From the NCBI RefSeq assembly GCF_016595245.1, contig NZ_JAENHM010000084.1, positions 1-64,000 on the forward strand: a stretch of 64,000 bases of DNA, written 5' to 3'. The position numbers and the translations under genes are program-made. Numbering within the stretch: the first letter of the stretch is position 1; the number at the start of each line of letters is the position of its first letter. The stretch is from Azospirillum endophyticum. GTDB lineage: Bacteria; Pseudomonadota; Alphaproteobacteria; Azospirillales; Azospirillaceae. Below the pieces are notes generated by a model. The model ran no database searches and had not been told where the DNA came from. It saw only the letters and a list, made by a program, of their open reading frames with translations. Positions 42,396 to 51,744 of the stretch are shown here, piece by piece.

Positions 42396-43532
42396 ATGAC
42401 CACAGCCCACCCCATCCATGAGAGCTATTCCGGCCTGAAGCCCATCCGAGGCGGAACGGTGTCGATGGACAGCATCATCAAACACTACGGAAGTTTCACG
42501 GCGGTGGACGGTGTCAGCCTCTCCGTCGGCCGGGGTGAGTTCGTGGCGCTGCTCGGCCCCAGCGGGTCGGGCAAGACGACGCTGCTGATGATGATCGCCG
42601 GCTTCGAGCAGCCGGACAGCGGCGCCGTGTGCATCGACGGCGTCGACGTGTCACGCATGCCGGCGCACCGCCGCGACGTCGGCATGGTGTTCCAGAAATA
42701 CGCGCTGTTCCCGCACATGACCATCCTCGACAATGTGGCGTTCCCGCTGCGCATGCGCGGCGTCCCCGCCGGGGAGCGCCGGCTCAAGGCGTTGGACGCG
42801 CTGCAGATCGTCGGTCTGGAGGGCATGGAGAAGCGGTTGCCGGCGCAGCTTTCCGGCGGCCAGCAGCAGCGCGTGGCGCTGGCCCGCGCCATCGTCTACC
42901 GGCCGCCGGTGCTGCTGATGGACGAGCCGCTGGGGGCGCTCGACAAGAAGCTGCGCGAGCGTATGCAGATCGAGATCAAGCACCTCCAGGAATCGCTGGG
43001 CGTCACGGTGATCTACGTCACCCACGACCAGGAGGAGGCGCTGACCATGGCCGACCGCATCGCGGTCATGAATCGCGGCCGGTTGGAGCAGGTCGGCACC
43101 CCGGCGGAGCTGTACGAGCGGCCGGCAAACCCCTTCGTCGCCGGCTTCATCGGCGAGACCAACCTGCTGGACGGCGAGCTTGTGGCCGCCGCCGGCCAGG
43201 AGTGGGAGCTGCGGCTCGCTGGCGGGGCAGTCGTGCGGGGCACGCCGGCCGCGGCGGCCCGGCACGGCGCGGCAGTGGGTGCTCGCGTGCGTCTGGCGGT
43301 CCGTCCGGAGCGCATCGAGTTGGCACCCGCAACCCCTGGGGGAACGGGTGCCATGGTCGCCGCCACGGTGGCGGACGTGATCTACGCCGGCCCGACGCTG
43401 ATTTACCTGCTGCGCGCGGACGGCCTGCCCGAGATGACCGTGCGCGTTCCGGTGCAGAGCGACGCGATGAAGCCCGCGCGCGGCGAGGCGGTGTCCCTGA
43501 CCTGGGACCCCGCCAACGCATTGGTCTATTGA
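42396..43532 (+). CDS. PotA-type ABC transporter ATPase
   Basis: A 378-residue ATPase with a C-terminal TOBE regulatory domain. Walker A GPSGSGKTT, Q-loop MVFQKYALFPHMTILDNV, signature LSGGQQQRVALARAI, Walker B VLLMDEPLGALD, switch YVTHDQEEAL. The TOBE part spans about 285-375 (FIGETNLLDGELVAAAG onward). It powers the two permeases that follow directly. Confidence 0.95.
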   Translation: MTTAHPIHESYSGLKPIRGGTVSMDSIIKHYGSFTAVDGVSLSVGRGEFVALLGPSGSGKTTLLMMIAGFEQPDSGAVCIDGVDVSRMPAHRRDVGMVFQKYALFPHMTILDNVAFPLRMRGVPAGERRLKALDALQIVGLEGMEKRLPAQLSGGQQQRVALARAIVYRPPVLLMDEPLGALDKKLRERMQIEIKHLQESLGVTVIYVTHDQEEALTMADRIAVMNRGRLEQVGTPAELYERPANPFVAGFIGETNLLDGELVAAAGQEWELRLAGGAVVRGTPAAAARHGAAVGARVRLAVRPERIELAPATPGGTGAMVAATVADVIYAGPTLIYLLRADGLPEMTVRVPVQSDAMKPARGEAVSLTWDPANALVY

Positions 43533-43543
43533 GGGGCGCCGCC

Positions 43544-44425
43544 ATGACAGCATCGTTCAAACGGCTCGCGGCCACATTGTGGAAACCCGACGGACGGAGG
43601 TTTCCGGCGCCGCTCTCCCTGCTGCTGGTCGGTCCGCTGGTGATCGGCCTGTGCGTGGCGTTCATCCTGCCGGTCGGCCGCCTGCTTGCGGTGAGCGTCT
43701 GGAACCCGGACTTCACCCTTGCCGAGTTCGTCCACATCGCCGAATCCCCGCTCTACCTGCGCATCCTCGGCCGGACCCTTCTGCTGGGCATCACGGTCAC
43801 CGCCCTGACGCTGGTGCTGGCCTATCCGGTCGCCTTCCTGATGACCCGGCTGAGCGGATGGCGGCTCGCCGTCGCGACCGCCTGCGTGCTGGTGCCGCTG
43901 TGGACCAGCGTGCTGGTGCGCAGCTACGCCTGGATCATCATCCTGCAACGCAACGGCCTGCTCAACTCCGTGCTGATGGGGCTGGGGCTGACCGACGCGC
44001 CGCTGCCGCTGCTCTACAACGAGCTGTCGGTCACCATCGCCATGACCCATGTGCTGCTGCCCTACATGATCCTGCCGATCTGGGCGGCGCTGCGCACCAT
44101 CCCGCGGGACCTGCCGCTGGCGGCGCAGAGCCTCGGCGCCAACGCTTTCCGTGTCTTCTTCCTGGTGGTGCTGCCGCTGAGCCTGCCGGGCGTCGCCTCG
44201 GGCGTGCTGATGGTCTTCATCCTGTCGCTCGGCTTCTACGTCACGCCGGCCCTGGTCGGCGGGCCGGAGACGCTGATGGTCGCCACGCTCATCGGCCAGC
44301 AGACCACGGAGCTGCTCAACTGGCCCTTCGCCGGTGCGCTCGCAGCCCTTCTGCTCGGCATCACCCTGCTGCTCGTCACGGTGTTCAACCGCTTCCTCGG
44401 GCTCGACAAGAAGGCCGCGTCATGA
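43544..44425 (+). CDS. PotB-type ABC transporter permease
   Basis: A 293-residue permease. First membrane segment LSLLLVGPLVIGLCVAFILPVGRL; long periplasmic loop, then VTALTLVLAYPVAFLMTRL. The EAA loop is AAQSLGANAFRVFFLVVLPLSLPGVASGVLM. The stop overlaps the next permease start by four bases (ATGA). It forms a heterodimer with it. Confidence 0.94.
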   Translation: MTASFKRLAATLWKPDGRRFPAPLSLLLVGPLVIGLCVAFILPVGRLLAVSVWNPDFTLAEFVHIAESPLYLRILGRTLLLGITVTALTLVLAYPVAFLMTRLSGWRLAVATACVLVPLWTSVLVRSYAWIIILQRNGLLNSVLMGLGLTDAPLPLLYNELSVTIAMTHVLLPYMILPIWAALRTIPRDLPLAAQSLGANAFRVFFLVVLPLSLPGVASGVLMVFILSLGFYVTPALVGGPETLMVATLIGQQTTELLNWPFAGALAALLLGITLLLVTVFNRFLGLDKKAAS

Positions 44426-45276
44426 CCTCGCACGCGCATTCCGCGCCGGCGGCCACCGCGGCCGCCCGGCGCCACACCCTCTCGAAACAATTCGGCGACG
44501 CGCTGCTCAAAGGCGTCTGCGCCCTGATCTTCCTGTTCCTGCTGCTGCCGACCCTGGTCGTCATTCCGACGTCGTTCAGCGACACCCAGTACCTGGCCTT
44601 CCCGCCGGCCCATTGGTCGCTGCGCTGGTACGTTGCGTATTTCCAGGACCCGGAATGGATCGGCGCCACGCTGTTCAGCCTGAAGGTCGCCGGATTGACC
44701 ACCGTCGCGGCCATGACCTTCGGCACCATGGGCGCGCTGGCGCTGGTGCGGGGCAGGGTGCCGCTGAAGGGTGCGGTGCGCGCCGTCGTGCTGGCACCGA
44801 TGATCGTGCCGCACATCGTGATCGCCGTCGCCATGTACATGGTCTACATGAAGTGGAACCTTCTGGGATCGCTGACCGGCTTCGTGCTGGCCCACACGGT
44901 GGTCTGCCTGCCCTTCGTGGTCATCACCGTCTCGGCCGGCCTGCAGAAGATGGATCCCAGCCTGGAGATGGCGGCGGCCAGCCTGGGGGCGAGCCGGCTG
45001 CGCGCCTTCCGCCACGTCACGCTGCCGCTGCTGGGACCGAGCTTCGCGACCGCCGCGGCCTTCGCCTTCATCACCTCGCTCGACGAGGCGGTGATCTCCT
45101 ACTTCCTGTCCAGCAGCACCGAAAAGACGCTGACGCGCAAGATGTTCGAGGACATCGACTTCGACCTGTCGCCGACCATCGCGGTGGTTTCCACGCTCAT
45201 CATCGTCATGTCGGTGCTGCTGATGGGCGCCATCGAGGGACTGCGGGCGCGGGCAGCGCGCCGGGTCAAGGCATAA
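44422..45276 (+). CDS. PotC-type ABC transporter permease
   Basis: A 284-residue permease: membrane segment GVCALIFLFLLLPTLVVIPTSF, typical PotC opening, and EAA loop AAASLGASRLRAFRHVTLPLLGPSFATAAAFAFITSLDEAVISYF. It completes the importer with the genes at 39770, 42396 and 43544. Ten bases separate it from the deacylase gene, so uptake and deacylation are co-expressed. Confidence 0.94.
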   Translation: MTSHAHSAPAATAAARRHTLSKQFGDALLKGVCALIFLFLLLPTLVVIPTSFSDTQYLAFPPAHWSLRWYVAYFQDPEWIGATLFSLKVAGLTTVAAMTFGTMGALALVRGRVPLKGAVRAVVLAPMIVPHIVIAVAMYMVYMKWNLLGSLTGFVLAHTVVCLPFVVITVSAGLQKMDPSLEMAAASLGASRLRAFRHVTLPLLGPSFATAAAFAFITSLDEAVISYFLSSSTEKTLTRKMFEDIDFDLSPTIAVVSTLIIVMSVLLMGAIEGLRARAARRVKA

Positions 45277-45286
45277 GGGACGCATC

Positions 45287-46816
45287 ATGGAAAAGCTCGT
45301 CAGCCCGTCTCTGCCGCAGCCCTGCGGCGGGGACGGAAGCGGGGAACCGCGCCCGCACTACGACGTGGTCCTGCGCAACGGCATGGTGGCCGACGGCAGC
45401 GGGCGACCGGTCTTCGCGGCGGATGTCGCCATCGCGGCGGACCGCATCGTCGCGGTCGGTCCGTTGCCGCCGGCCAGCGGCACGCTGGAGCTGGACGTAA
45501 CGGGGCTGGTGGTGGCGCCCGGATTCATCGATGTCCACACCCACGACGACCGGCTGATCCTCATGCAGCCGGAGGCTCAGCCGAAGGTCACGCAGGGCGT
45601 GACGACCGTGGTCACCGGCAATTGCGGCGTCAGCCTCGCTCCGGTGATCCTCGATGCCGCGGCCTCAGACGGTGCGGTGCCGGCCCCGCTGAATGTGCTG
45701 GGCAAGGCGACGGACGACTTCTTCGGCAGCTTTCCCGCCTATCTGGCGGCGGTGGAGGTGGCATCGCCCGCGGTGAACGTGGTGCCGCTGGTCGGGCATA
45801 TGGGGCTGCGCGCGTCGGTCGGGGCCGACCCGGCACGGGCGGCGTCGGACGGCGAGGTCGCCGCCATGCAGGCGATGCTGGACGAGGCGATGCGGGCGGG
45901 AGCCTTCGGCTTCTCCACCGGCCTCGCCTATCCCTTCAGCCGCAACGCGCCGATGGAGGAGGTGGTGGCGCTCGCCTCGGTCGCCGGCCGCTACGGTGCG
46001 GTCTACACCACCCACATGCGCGACGAAGGGGAGGGGGTGCTGGCCTCCCTGGAGGAATCCTTCGCCACCGCGCGGGCCGCCGGCGTGCGGCTGGTCATCT
46101 CCCACCACAAGTGCCTGGGCGTGTCGGTCTGGGGGCGCAGCGTCCTGACGCTGGCGGCCATCGACGCGGCGGCGGAGCTGTCGGACGTCGCCCTCGACGC
46201 CTACCCCTACACCGCAAGTTCCACCGTTCTGCTGCCGGAAAAGCTGAAGCGGTCCAGCGAGACCTGGGTGACCTGGTCCACCCCCTTCCCCGAGGCAGCC
46301 GGCCGGCGGGTCGAGGATATCGCCGCCGACTGGGGCTGCACGCCGGAGGAAGCGGCGGAGCGCCTGACGCCGGCCGGGGCGATCTACGTCAACATGGACG
46401 AGGCGGACGTCCGCCGCATCCTGAAGCACCGGCTCTGCATGATCGGGTCCGACGGCTTGCCGCACGACCAGCATCCGCACCCGCGGCTTTGGGGCACGTT
46501 CCCGCGCGTGCTCGGCCATTATTGCCGCGAAACCGGCCTGTTCACCCTGGAGGAGGCGGTTCACCGGATGACGGGACTGCCGGCGCGGCAGTTCGGCATT
46601 CCCGACCGCGGAGCCGTCCGCGCCGGTGCCTACGCCGACCTCTGCGTCTTCGACCCGGCCACGGTGTGCGATCGCGCGGACTTCCGCAACCCCACCGAGC
46701 CGGCGGACGGCATCGTCCACGTCTTCGTCAACGGCCAGCCGGTGCTGCGGGACGGCCGCATCGTCGGTGCGCGTCCCGGGCGGGTCATCCGCAATCCCCA
46801 CAGCAGCGCGGCCTGA
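45287..46816 (+). CDS. N-acyl-D-amino-acid deacylase (D-aminoacylase)
   Basis: A 509-residue amidohydrolase. Metal ligands and signatures: GFIDVHTHDDRLIL (HxH), VVTGNCGVSLAPV (the Cys ligand typical of D-aminoacylases), GLAYPFSRNAPMEEV, TTHMRDEGEGV, VISHHKCLG, ALDAYPYTASSTVLLPEKL and MIGSDGLPHDQHPHPRLWGTFPRVLGHY (metal Asp). It frees the acid and the D-amino acid. With the D-amino-acid dehydrogenase three genes on it defines the route N-acyl-D-amino acid to D-amino acid to keto acid. Confidence 0.95.
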   Translation: MEKLVSPSLPQPCGGDGSGEPRPHYDVVLRNGMVADGSGRPVFAADVAIAADRIVAVGPLPPASGTLELDVTGLVVAPGFIDVHTHDDRLILMQPEAQPKVTQGVTTVVTGNCGVSLAPVILDAAASDGAVPAPLNVLGKATDDFFGSFPAYLAAVEVASPAVNVVPLVGHMGLRASVGADPARAASDGEVAAMQAMLDEAMRAGAFGFSTGLAYPFSRNAPMEEVVALASVAGRYGAVYTTHMRDEGEGVLASLEESFATARAAGVRLVISHHKCLGVSVWGRSVLTLAAIDAAAELSDVALDAYPYTASSTVLLPEKLKRSSETWVTWSTPFPEAAGRRVEDIAADWGCTPEEAAERLTPAGAIYVNMDEADVRRILKHRLCMIGSDGLPHDQHPHPRLWGTFPRVLGHYCRETGLFTLEEAVHRMTGLPARQFGIPDRGAVRAGAYADLCVFDPATVCDRADFRNPTEPADGIVHVFVNGQPVLRDGRIVGARPGRVIRNPHSSAA

Positions 46817-46834
46817 CCCGCGCAGGAGGCGTTC

Positions 46835-48496
46835 ATGAACACAGGTCCGGGCACGCGCGCCAGAGGCATCGCGGGCAAGCTGCTGCTCCTCTTCGGTGTC
46901 TTTACGGCGGTGTCGCTCGCCGTGGCCGGCGTCAATCTGCGCGGTCTGGAGGCGATCGGCCGCAGCGGGGAGGCCACCGTCCAGGGCTATGAGGTGATCG
47001 GCCGGCTGCAGCAGCTCCTCCAGAACGTCTCCGAGCAGGACATGGCCGTCAGCCTCTATCTGGCCTCCACCAATCCGGAGGTTCTGGCGCCGTTCAAGGA
47101 TACGCTCAAGCGGCGGTTCGACACCCTCGTCGAGGAGACGCAGGCGCTCCGCCCGGCCGACTTGCCTCACCGCGCCCGGCTTGAGGCGACCGTCGAGGCG
47201 GTCAACCTGTGGCGCGACGCGGTGCAGGGCGACATCCGGATCATGACCGCCACCGACGGGTCGCGCGCCGCGATCGAACGCATCCGCCGCTCGGTCCGCG
47301 AAACCATCGAAGCGGAACGCGCGACCCTTGCCGCGCAGTCGCGGGCCGCGTCGGAGCAATTCGCCGGGCAGCGCCTGATCATGGCCATCGGAGCCGCGGC
47401 GTCGGTGATCGGGGCGGTCATCCTCTATGCGTTCGTGGCGCGGCTGGTGTCGCGTCCGATGCTGCGCATCGCGCAGGTCATGCAGCGGCTGTCGGCCGGC
47501 GATACGGCCGTTGCGGTGCCGCACGCCTCGCGGTCCGACGAGATCGGCACCATGGCGCGGTCCGTCCAGGTGTTCCGCGACGCGCTGCTGGAGCGTGGGC
47601 GGCTGGAGTCCGAAGCGGCGGCACAGGCCGATCGGGCGGCGGCCGAGCAGCAGCGCCTGATGGCCGGCATCTCGAACCGCCTGGAAAGCAGCGTGCACAG
47701 CGTGGTGGCGGCGCTCAACGAGCGTGCCGGCCAACTCCAGCAGCGCTTCGGCGTCGTCTTCGAGGCCGCCGAGTGTTCGAGCCGCGAGGCGGCCAAGGTC
47801 GCCTGTCTGGCCGACGAGGCGTCGGTGCGCGTGGATGCCGTGGCCGGCGGTGCCGAGGAGCTGTCGGCATCGATCGCCGACGTGTCCAGCCAAGTCAGCC
47901 GCGCCGCCGCTGTCGCCCGCGAGGCCACCGCCAAGGCCCATCACACCAACGCGATGGTCGCCGGCCTGGAGACGGCGGCGGAGCGCATCGGGCGCATCGT
48001 CACGCTGATCAGCGAGATCGCCCACCGGACCAACCTGCTGGCTCTGAACGCCACCATCGAGGCGGCCCGGGCCGGCGAGATGGGCCGCGGCTTCGCGGTC
48101 GTCGCCTCGGAGGTGAAGAGCCTGGCCTCGCAGACGGGCAGGGCGACCGACGAGATCAAGGCGCAGGTCGGCGCCATGCAAAGCGCCACCGGCGGTGCGG
48201 TGACCGCCATCCGCGAAATCGCCGACACGATCGCCGCCATGCAGGAGATCTCCGCCACCATCGCCACTTCGGTCGAACAGCAGGGCGCCGCCACCGCCGA
48301 CATCGCCCGCAACGTCCAGGGGGTGGCATCGGGCACACGGATGGTGTCGCACCACATCACCGACGTCAGCGTGGCGGCCGAGACCTCGTCGGCGACGGTC
48401 CGCAAGGTGCAGGCGGTCGCCAGCGAATTCGTCATCGAAGCGGAAAACCTGCACGGAGCGGTGGCCCGGTTCCTGGCGCAGCTGCGCGCCGCGTGA
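46835..48496 (+). CDS. methyl-accepting chemotaxis protein
   Basis: A 553-residue chemoreceptor. First membrane helix about 11-33 (GKLLLLFGVFTAVSLAVAGVNL), periplasmic helical region 34-180, second membrane helix about 185-208 (MAIGAAASVIGAVILYAFVARL), HAMP at about 209-260, then the signalling coiled coil with the hairpin EIAHRTNLLALNATIEAARAGEMGRGFAVVASEVKSLA. The sensor region is short and all-helical. Its place inside a catabolic operon suggests it senses the same substrate or its binding protein and steers swimming towards it. Confidence 0.95.
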   Translation: MNTGPGTRARGIAGKLLLLFGVFTAVSLAVAGVNLRGLEAIGRSGEATVQGYEVIGRLQQLLQNVSEQDMAVSLYLASTNPEVLAPFKDTLKRRFDTLVEETQALRPADLPHRARLEATVEAVNLWRDAVQGDIRIMTATDGSRAAIERIRRSVRETIEAERATLAAQSRAASEQFAGQRLIMAIGAAASVIGAVILYAFVARLVSRPMLRIAQVMQRLSAGDTAVAVPHASRSDEIGTMARSVQVFRDALLERGRLESEAAAQADRAAAEQQRLMAGISNRLESSVHSVVAALNERAGQLQQRFGVVFEAAECSSREAAKVACLADEASVRVDAVAGGAEELSASIADVSSQVSRAAAVAREATAKAHHTNAMVAGLETAAERIGRIVTLISEIAHRTNLLALNATIEAARAGEMGRGFAVVASEVKSLASQTGRATDEIKAQVGAMQSATGGAVTAIREIADTIAAMQEISATIATSVEQQGAATADIARNVQGVASGTRMVSHHITDVSVAAETSSATVRKVQAVASEFVIEAENLHGAVARFLAQLRAA

Positions 48497-48514
48497 GCGG
48501 GGGCCGCGCTTCAA

Positions 48515-49819
48515 ATGAAAGACGCACGCATGCACATCATCGTTCTCGGGGCCGGCGTCGCCGGCCTGACCACCGCCTATTGCCTTGCCCGGGACGGCCA
48601 TGACGTCACGGTCGTCGACCGGGAGCAGGGGCCGGCGCGTGGTGCCAGCTTCGCCAACGGCGGTCAGCTCAGCTACAGCTACGTCGCGCCGCTGGCCGGC
48701 CCGGGCGCGTTGCGGGATTTGCCGCTCTGGCTGCTCGACCGCAATTCGCCGCTGCGTTTCCATCCGCGCCTCGACCCGCATCAGTGGCACTGGTGCCTGC
48801 AGTTCCTGGCGGCGTGCACCGGCCGGCAGAGCCGCCGCGCCACCGAGTGCCTGCTGGGCCTCTCCTTGTACAGCCGCGCGTTGCTGGAAGAGTTCGTCGC
48901 CGAAACCGAACTGGACTTTTCGCATTCCCGCACGGGCAAGCTGGTGGTTTACTCCAGCGAGAAGAGTTTCCGGGGCGCCGTCGCGCAGATGCGCTACCAG
49001 GAACGCTTCGGCTGCGTTCAGCACGCCGTGGATGCGGCGGAGTGCCTGACGATCGAGCCGTCCCTGTCCCGCATTCGCGACCGTCTGGCCGGCGGGATTT
49101 TTACGCCCGGCGAGCAGGCCGCCGATTGCCATCGGTTCTGCGTCGGGCTGGAAACGCTGCTCCGCGCGGAGCCCTACGCCGTCAAATTCGCCTATGGCCT
49201 CGCGGCCAAGCGGTTCGTCTGCGACCGGGAGCGGGTGTTGGCGCTCGAAACCGATCAGGGCGCCATCGAGGCCGACGCCTATGTCCTTGCCTTGGGAACC
49301 GGAAGCCGGGCGCTGGCCGGCACGGCCGGGGTCGATCTGCCGATCTATCCGCTGAAGGGGTACAGCATCTCGGTGTCGGTGCGCGCGCCGGCGGCGTCCC
49401 CCCGCGTCAGCGTCACGGATTATGCCCGCAAGATCGTCTACGCTCCGCTGGGCGATCGGCTGCGCGTCGCGGGTATGGCCGACATCGTCGGGTACGGACG
49501 GGACATGGACGAACAGCGGCTGGCACTGCTGATCCGCGAGGCGAGGGCCGCTTTCCCCGACGTTTCCGACTATCGACAGGTCGAGCCATGGTGCGGCTTG
49601 CGCCCGGCGACGCCGACCAGCATGCCGATCCTCGGACCGACGCCATTGCCCAACCTGCTTTTGAACGTCGGACACGGCGCCCTCGGCTTCACCCTGGCGA
49701 TGGGGTCGGCGCGGGTCGTCGGCGATCTGGTGGCCGGTCGCCGCCCGGCCATCTCGCTCCAAGGGTTCACATTGCCCAACGTCGTCGCCACCGGGGCCGA
49801 ACTGGCTCCCGCTTCATAG
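48515..49819 (+). CDS. dadA: D-amino-acid dehydrogenase (DadA-type FAD oxidoreductase)
   Basis: A 434-residue FAD enzyme of the DAO family. The dinucleotide motif is MHIIVLGAGVAGLTTAYCLARDGHDVTVVDRE. Then GASFANGGQLSYSYVAPLAGPG (DadA signature), HWCLQFLAAC, AYVLALGTGSRALA and the C-terminal WCGLRPATPTSMPILGPTP with GHGALGFTLAMGSARVVGDLV. It turns D-amino acids into 2-keto acids and ammonia, giving electrons to quinone. A start at ATG 48530 is also possible. It ends the plus-strand cluster. Confidence 0.94.
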   Translation: MKDARMHIIVLGAGVAGLTTAYCLARDGHDVTVVDREQGPARGASFANGGQLSYSYVAPLAGPGALRDLPLWLLDRNSPLRFHPRLDPHQWHWCLQFLAACTGRQSRRATECLLGLSLYSRALLEEFVAETELDFSHSRTGKLVVYSSEKSFRGAVAQMRYQERFGCVQHAVDAAECLTIEPSLSRIRDRLAGGIFTPGEQAADCHRFCVGLETLLRAEPYAVKFAYGLAAKRFVCDRERVLALETDQGAIEADAYVLALGTGSRALAGTAGVDLPIYPLKGYSISVSVRAPAASPRVSVTDYARKIVYAPLGDRLRVAGMADIVGYGRDMDEQRLALLIREARAAFPDVSDYRQVEPWCGLRPATPTSMPILGPTPLPNLLLNVGHGALGFTLAMGSARVVGDLVAGRRPAISLQGFTLPNVVATGAELAPAS

Positions 49820-50002
49820 CAAGTGCCTGAGCGGGTATCCGGGCGGATCGGGCAAATCGACTTGACCGGTCTCCCAACAGCCGCTCCTACACCACATCAG
49901 GGGGTCTGCCCGCGTCTCGGAGCGAATCCCGTCAACAGGTTGAGTTCTGCATCAACCTCTGAGCGGGAGCGGTGCCAATGAGAGCGGCTTGGCGCGGCTG
50001 CG

Positions 50003-50656
50003 TCATTTGGCGCTCGGCATCTCGAACATCGTTGGAATCGGCACGCCGGCCCGGATGTCCCGGATCCAGCCTTCCTCCTTGAGCAGGTGGGCTTGTGCGG
50101 CGGCCAGCACCGTGGCGGCCTGCTCCAGGGGGACGACGACCACGCCGTCGTCGTTGCCCAGCACGATGTCGCCGGAGCGCACCGGGACCCCCGCCACCGA
50201 AATCGTCCCGTCGATGATGCCGCCGAAGCCGTGATGCGGCCCACGCGGCACGACCGACCGGCAGAACATCGTGAAACCGGCCTTGCGCATGTCCGCGACG
50301 TCGCGGACGGCGCCGTCGATGACGGCGCCGCCCAACCGGCGATGGATGGCCTCCTCCGCCATGACGCCGCCCCAGACCGCCGTGTCCTCGACACCGCCGG
50401 CATCGACCATCACGATCTCCCCGGGCCGGGCGTTGCTGATGAGCGCGCAGATCGGGCCGCAATCCCCGACCATGGTCGTGACCGTCCGGGCTTGGCCGCA
50501 CAGGATCTGACCATCCGTGATCGGCTTGATCGCGGCGTTCATCACCTGGGTGCGGTTCATGCAGTCGGAGGCGACCGCCGGCGGGATCGCCCGCCAAGCG
50601 TCGAGTTCCTCGTCGCTCAGGACCCGGAACTGGGTGTCGTGCTGCTGGAAGGCCAT
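50003..50656 (-). CDS. RraA-like / HMG aldolase-family protein
   Basis: A 217-residue protein of the RraA/4-hydroxy-4-methyl-2-oxoglutarate aldolase fold. The active-site stretch GGAVIDGAVRDVADMRKAGFTMFCRS holds the conserved Asp-Gly and Arg-Asp pair, preceded by GQARTVTTM and GDIVLGNDDGVVVVP. In metabolic operons these act as aldolases or decarboxylases (oxaloacetate, HMG). It closes the hydroxyacid uptake operon, so a retro-aldol or decarboxylation step on the keto acid is likely. ATG at 50656. Confidence 0.92.
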   Translation of the reverse strand: MAFQQHDTQFRVLSDEELDAWRAIPPAVASDCMNRTQVMNAAIKPITDGQILCGQARTVTTMVGDCGPICALISNARPGEIVMVDAGGVEDTAVWGGVMAEEAIHRRLGGAVIDGAVRDVADMRKAGFTMFCRSVVPRGPHHGFGGIIDGTISVAGVPVRSGDIVLGNDDGVVVVPLEQAATVLAAAQAHLLKEEGWIRDIRAGVPIPTMFEMPSAK

Positions 50657-50694
50657 GGCTCGTTCCTGATGATGGAGGGCGGGGTCCGGCGGCT

Positions 50695-51720
50695 TCAGGA
50701 AGCCTTCGCGTCCCAGCCCGGGTTGACGTTGTTCCGCAGCCGTCCCTCGAACAGGAAGTCGAGCAGGATCTCGGCGGAGAAAACGCGCATGTCGCGATAA
50801 CCGGCCTCGGAATAGAAGGCGGCGTGCGGCGTCAGGACGAGACGCCCGGCAAGCCAAGCCTCCTCCGCCTGCCACGCCGCGATCAGCGGCGGCGGCGGCA
50901 TGGGCGGTTCCTTGGGCAGCACGTCGAGACCGGCGGCGGCGAGATGCCCGCTCTTCAGCGCGTCGTGGACCGCGTCCACGTCGACGAGGCCGCCGCGCGC
51001 GATGTTGAGCAGGATGCCGCCGGGCTTCATCAGCGCCAGTTCCGGCTTGCCGATGATGTTGCGGGTCCGTTCGGACAGGGGCACGTGCAGGCTGACCACG
51101 TCGGAGCGGGACAGCAGTTCCGGCAGGGTCTTGACCCGCTCGATCCCAAGGCCGAGTTCGTGGCCCTCCGGGAGATAGGGATCGACGTAGATCACCGTCA
51201 TGTCGAAGGCGGCGGCCCGGCGCATGATCGCGGTGCCGATGCGCCCCATGCCGACCGCGCCGAAGGTGGCCCCCCGGATCCGGCGCACCACGGGAACGTT
51301 CTCCGCCAGGAAGCCGGCAGCGAGATCCGCCCTCAGCCGCTTCTCGTAGGAGCCGAGCCCGCGGACGAGGTGCAGCAGCATGGCCAAGGCGTGGTCGGCG
51401 ACCTCCGACGTGCCGTAATTGGGCACGTTGCAGACCGGAATGCCGCGCGACCGGCATGCCGCGCCGTCGACATTGTCGAACCCGACGCCGACCCGGACGA
51501 TCAGGCGGCATTTGTCGAGCTTGGCGACGACCTCCGGCGTGATTCGCATGCGGTGCCAGACCAGGATCGCGTCGCAGGAGCGCCAGGCCTCGTCCGGGAT
51601 GGCCGCCGGGTCGGTTTCGTCGAACACGAGGTAGTCGAGCCGGTCTCCCGACACGCCGCGCTCGACGTCGAGGTCGCGGAGATGAACGTCGGGGACCAGG
51701 ACCTTGAGAGGGTGGGTCAT
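50695..51720 (-). CDS. D-2-hydroxyacid dehydrogenase, NAD-binding
   Basis: A 341-residue dehydrogenase of the phosphoglycerate/formate/hydroxypyruvate type. NAD fold: GATFGAVGMGRIGTAIMRRAAAFDMTVIYVDPY. Catalytic region: PLSERTRNIIGKPELALMKPGGILLNIARGGLVD (Arg region), VLPKEPPMPPPP and LTPHAAFYSEAGYRD (His). It interconverts 2-hydroxy and 2-keto acids with NAD(P)H. With the flavin oxidase upstream the operon can handle both configurations of a 2-hydroxy acid. Confidence 0.93.
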   Translation of the reverse strand: MTHPLKVLVPDVHLRDLDVERGVSGDRLDYLVFDETDPAAIPDEAWRSCDAILVWHRMRITPEVVAKLDKCRLIVRVGVGFDNVDGAACRSRGIPVCNVPNYGTSEVADHALAMLLHLVRGLGSYEKRLRADLAAGFLAENVPVVRRIRGATFGAVGMGRIGTAIMRRAAAFDMTVIYVDPYLPEGHELGLGIERVKTLPELLSRSDVVSLHVPLSERTRNIIGKPELALMKPGGILLNIARGGLVDVDAVHDALKSGHLAAAGLDVLPKEPPMPPPPLIAAWQAEEAWLAGRLVLTPHAAFYSEAGYRDMRVFSAEILLDFLFEGRLRNNVNPGWDAKAS

Positions 51721-51744
51721 GGGGTTTCCTTGAGGACAGGGCCG

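Noticed and set aside
45665..49762. 1365-codon open frame on the minus strand
   Set aside because: It runs antisense to the D-aminoacylase, MCP and DadA genes, which have clear domains. Long antisense frames are expected at this GC content. No domain is visible in it.
49820..50002. Possible transposon scar between dadA and the RraA-like gene
   Set aside because: The minus frame gives AELNLLTGFAPRRGQTP-like text, but I could match it to no transposase and saw no inverted repeats.
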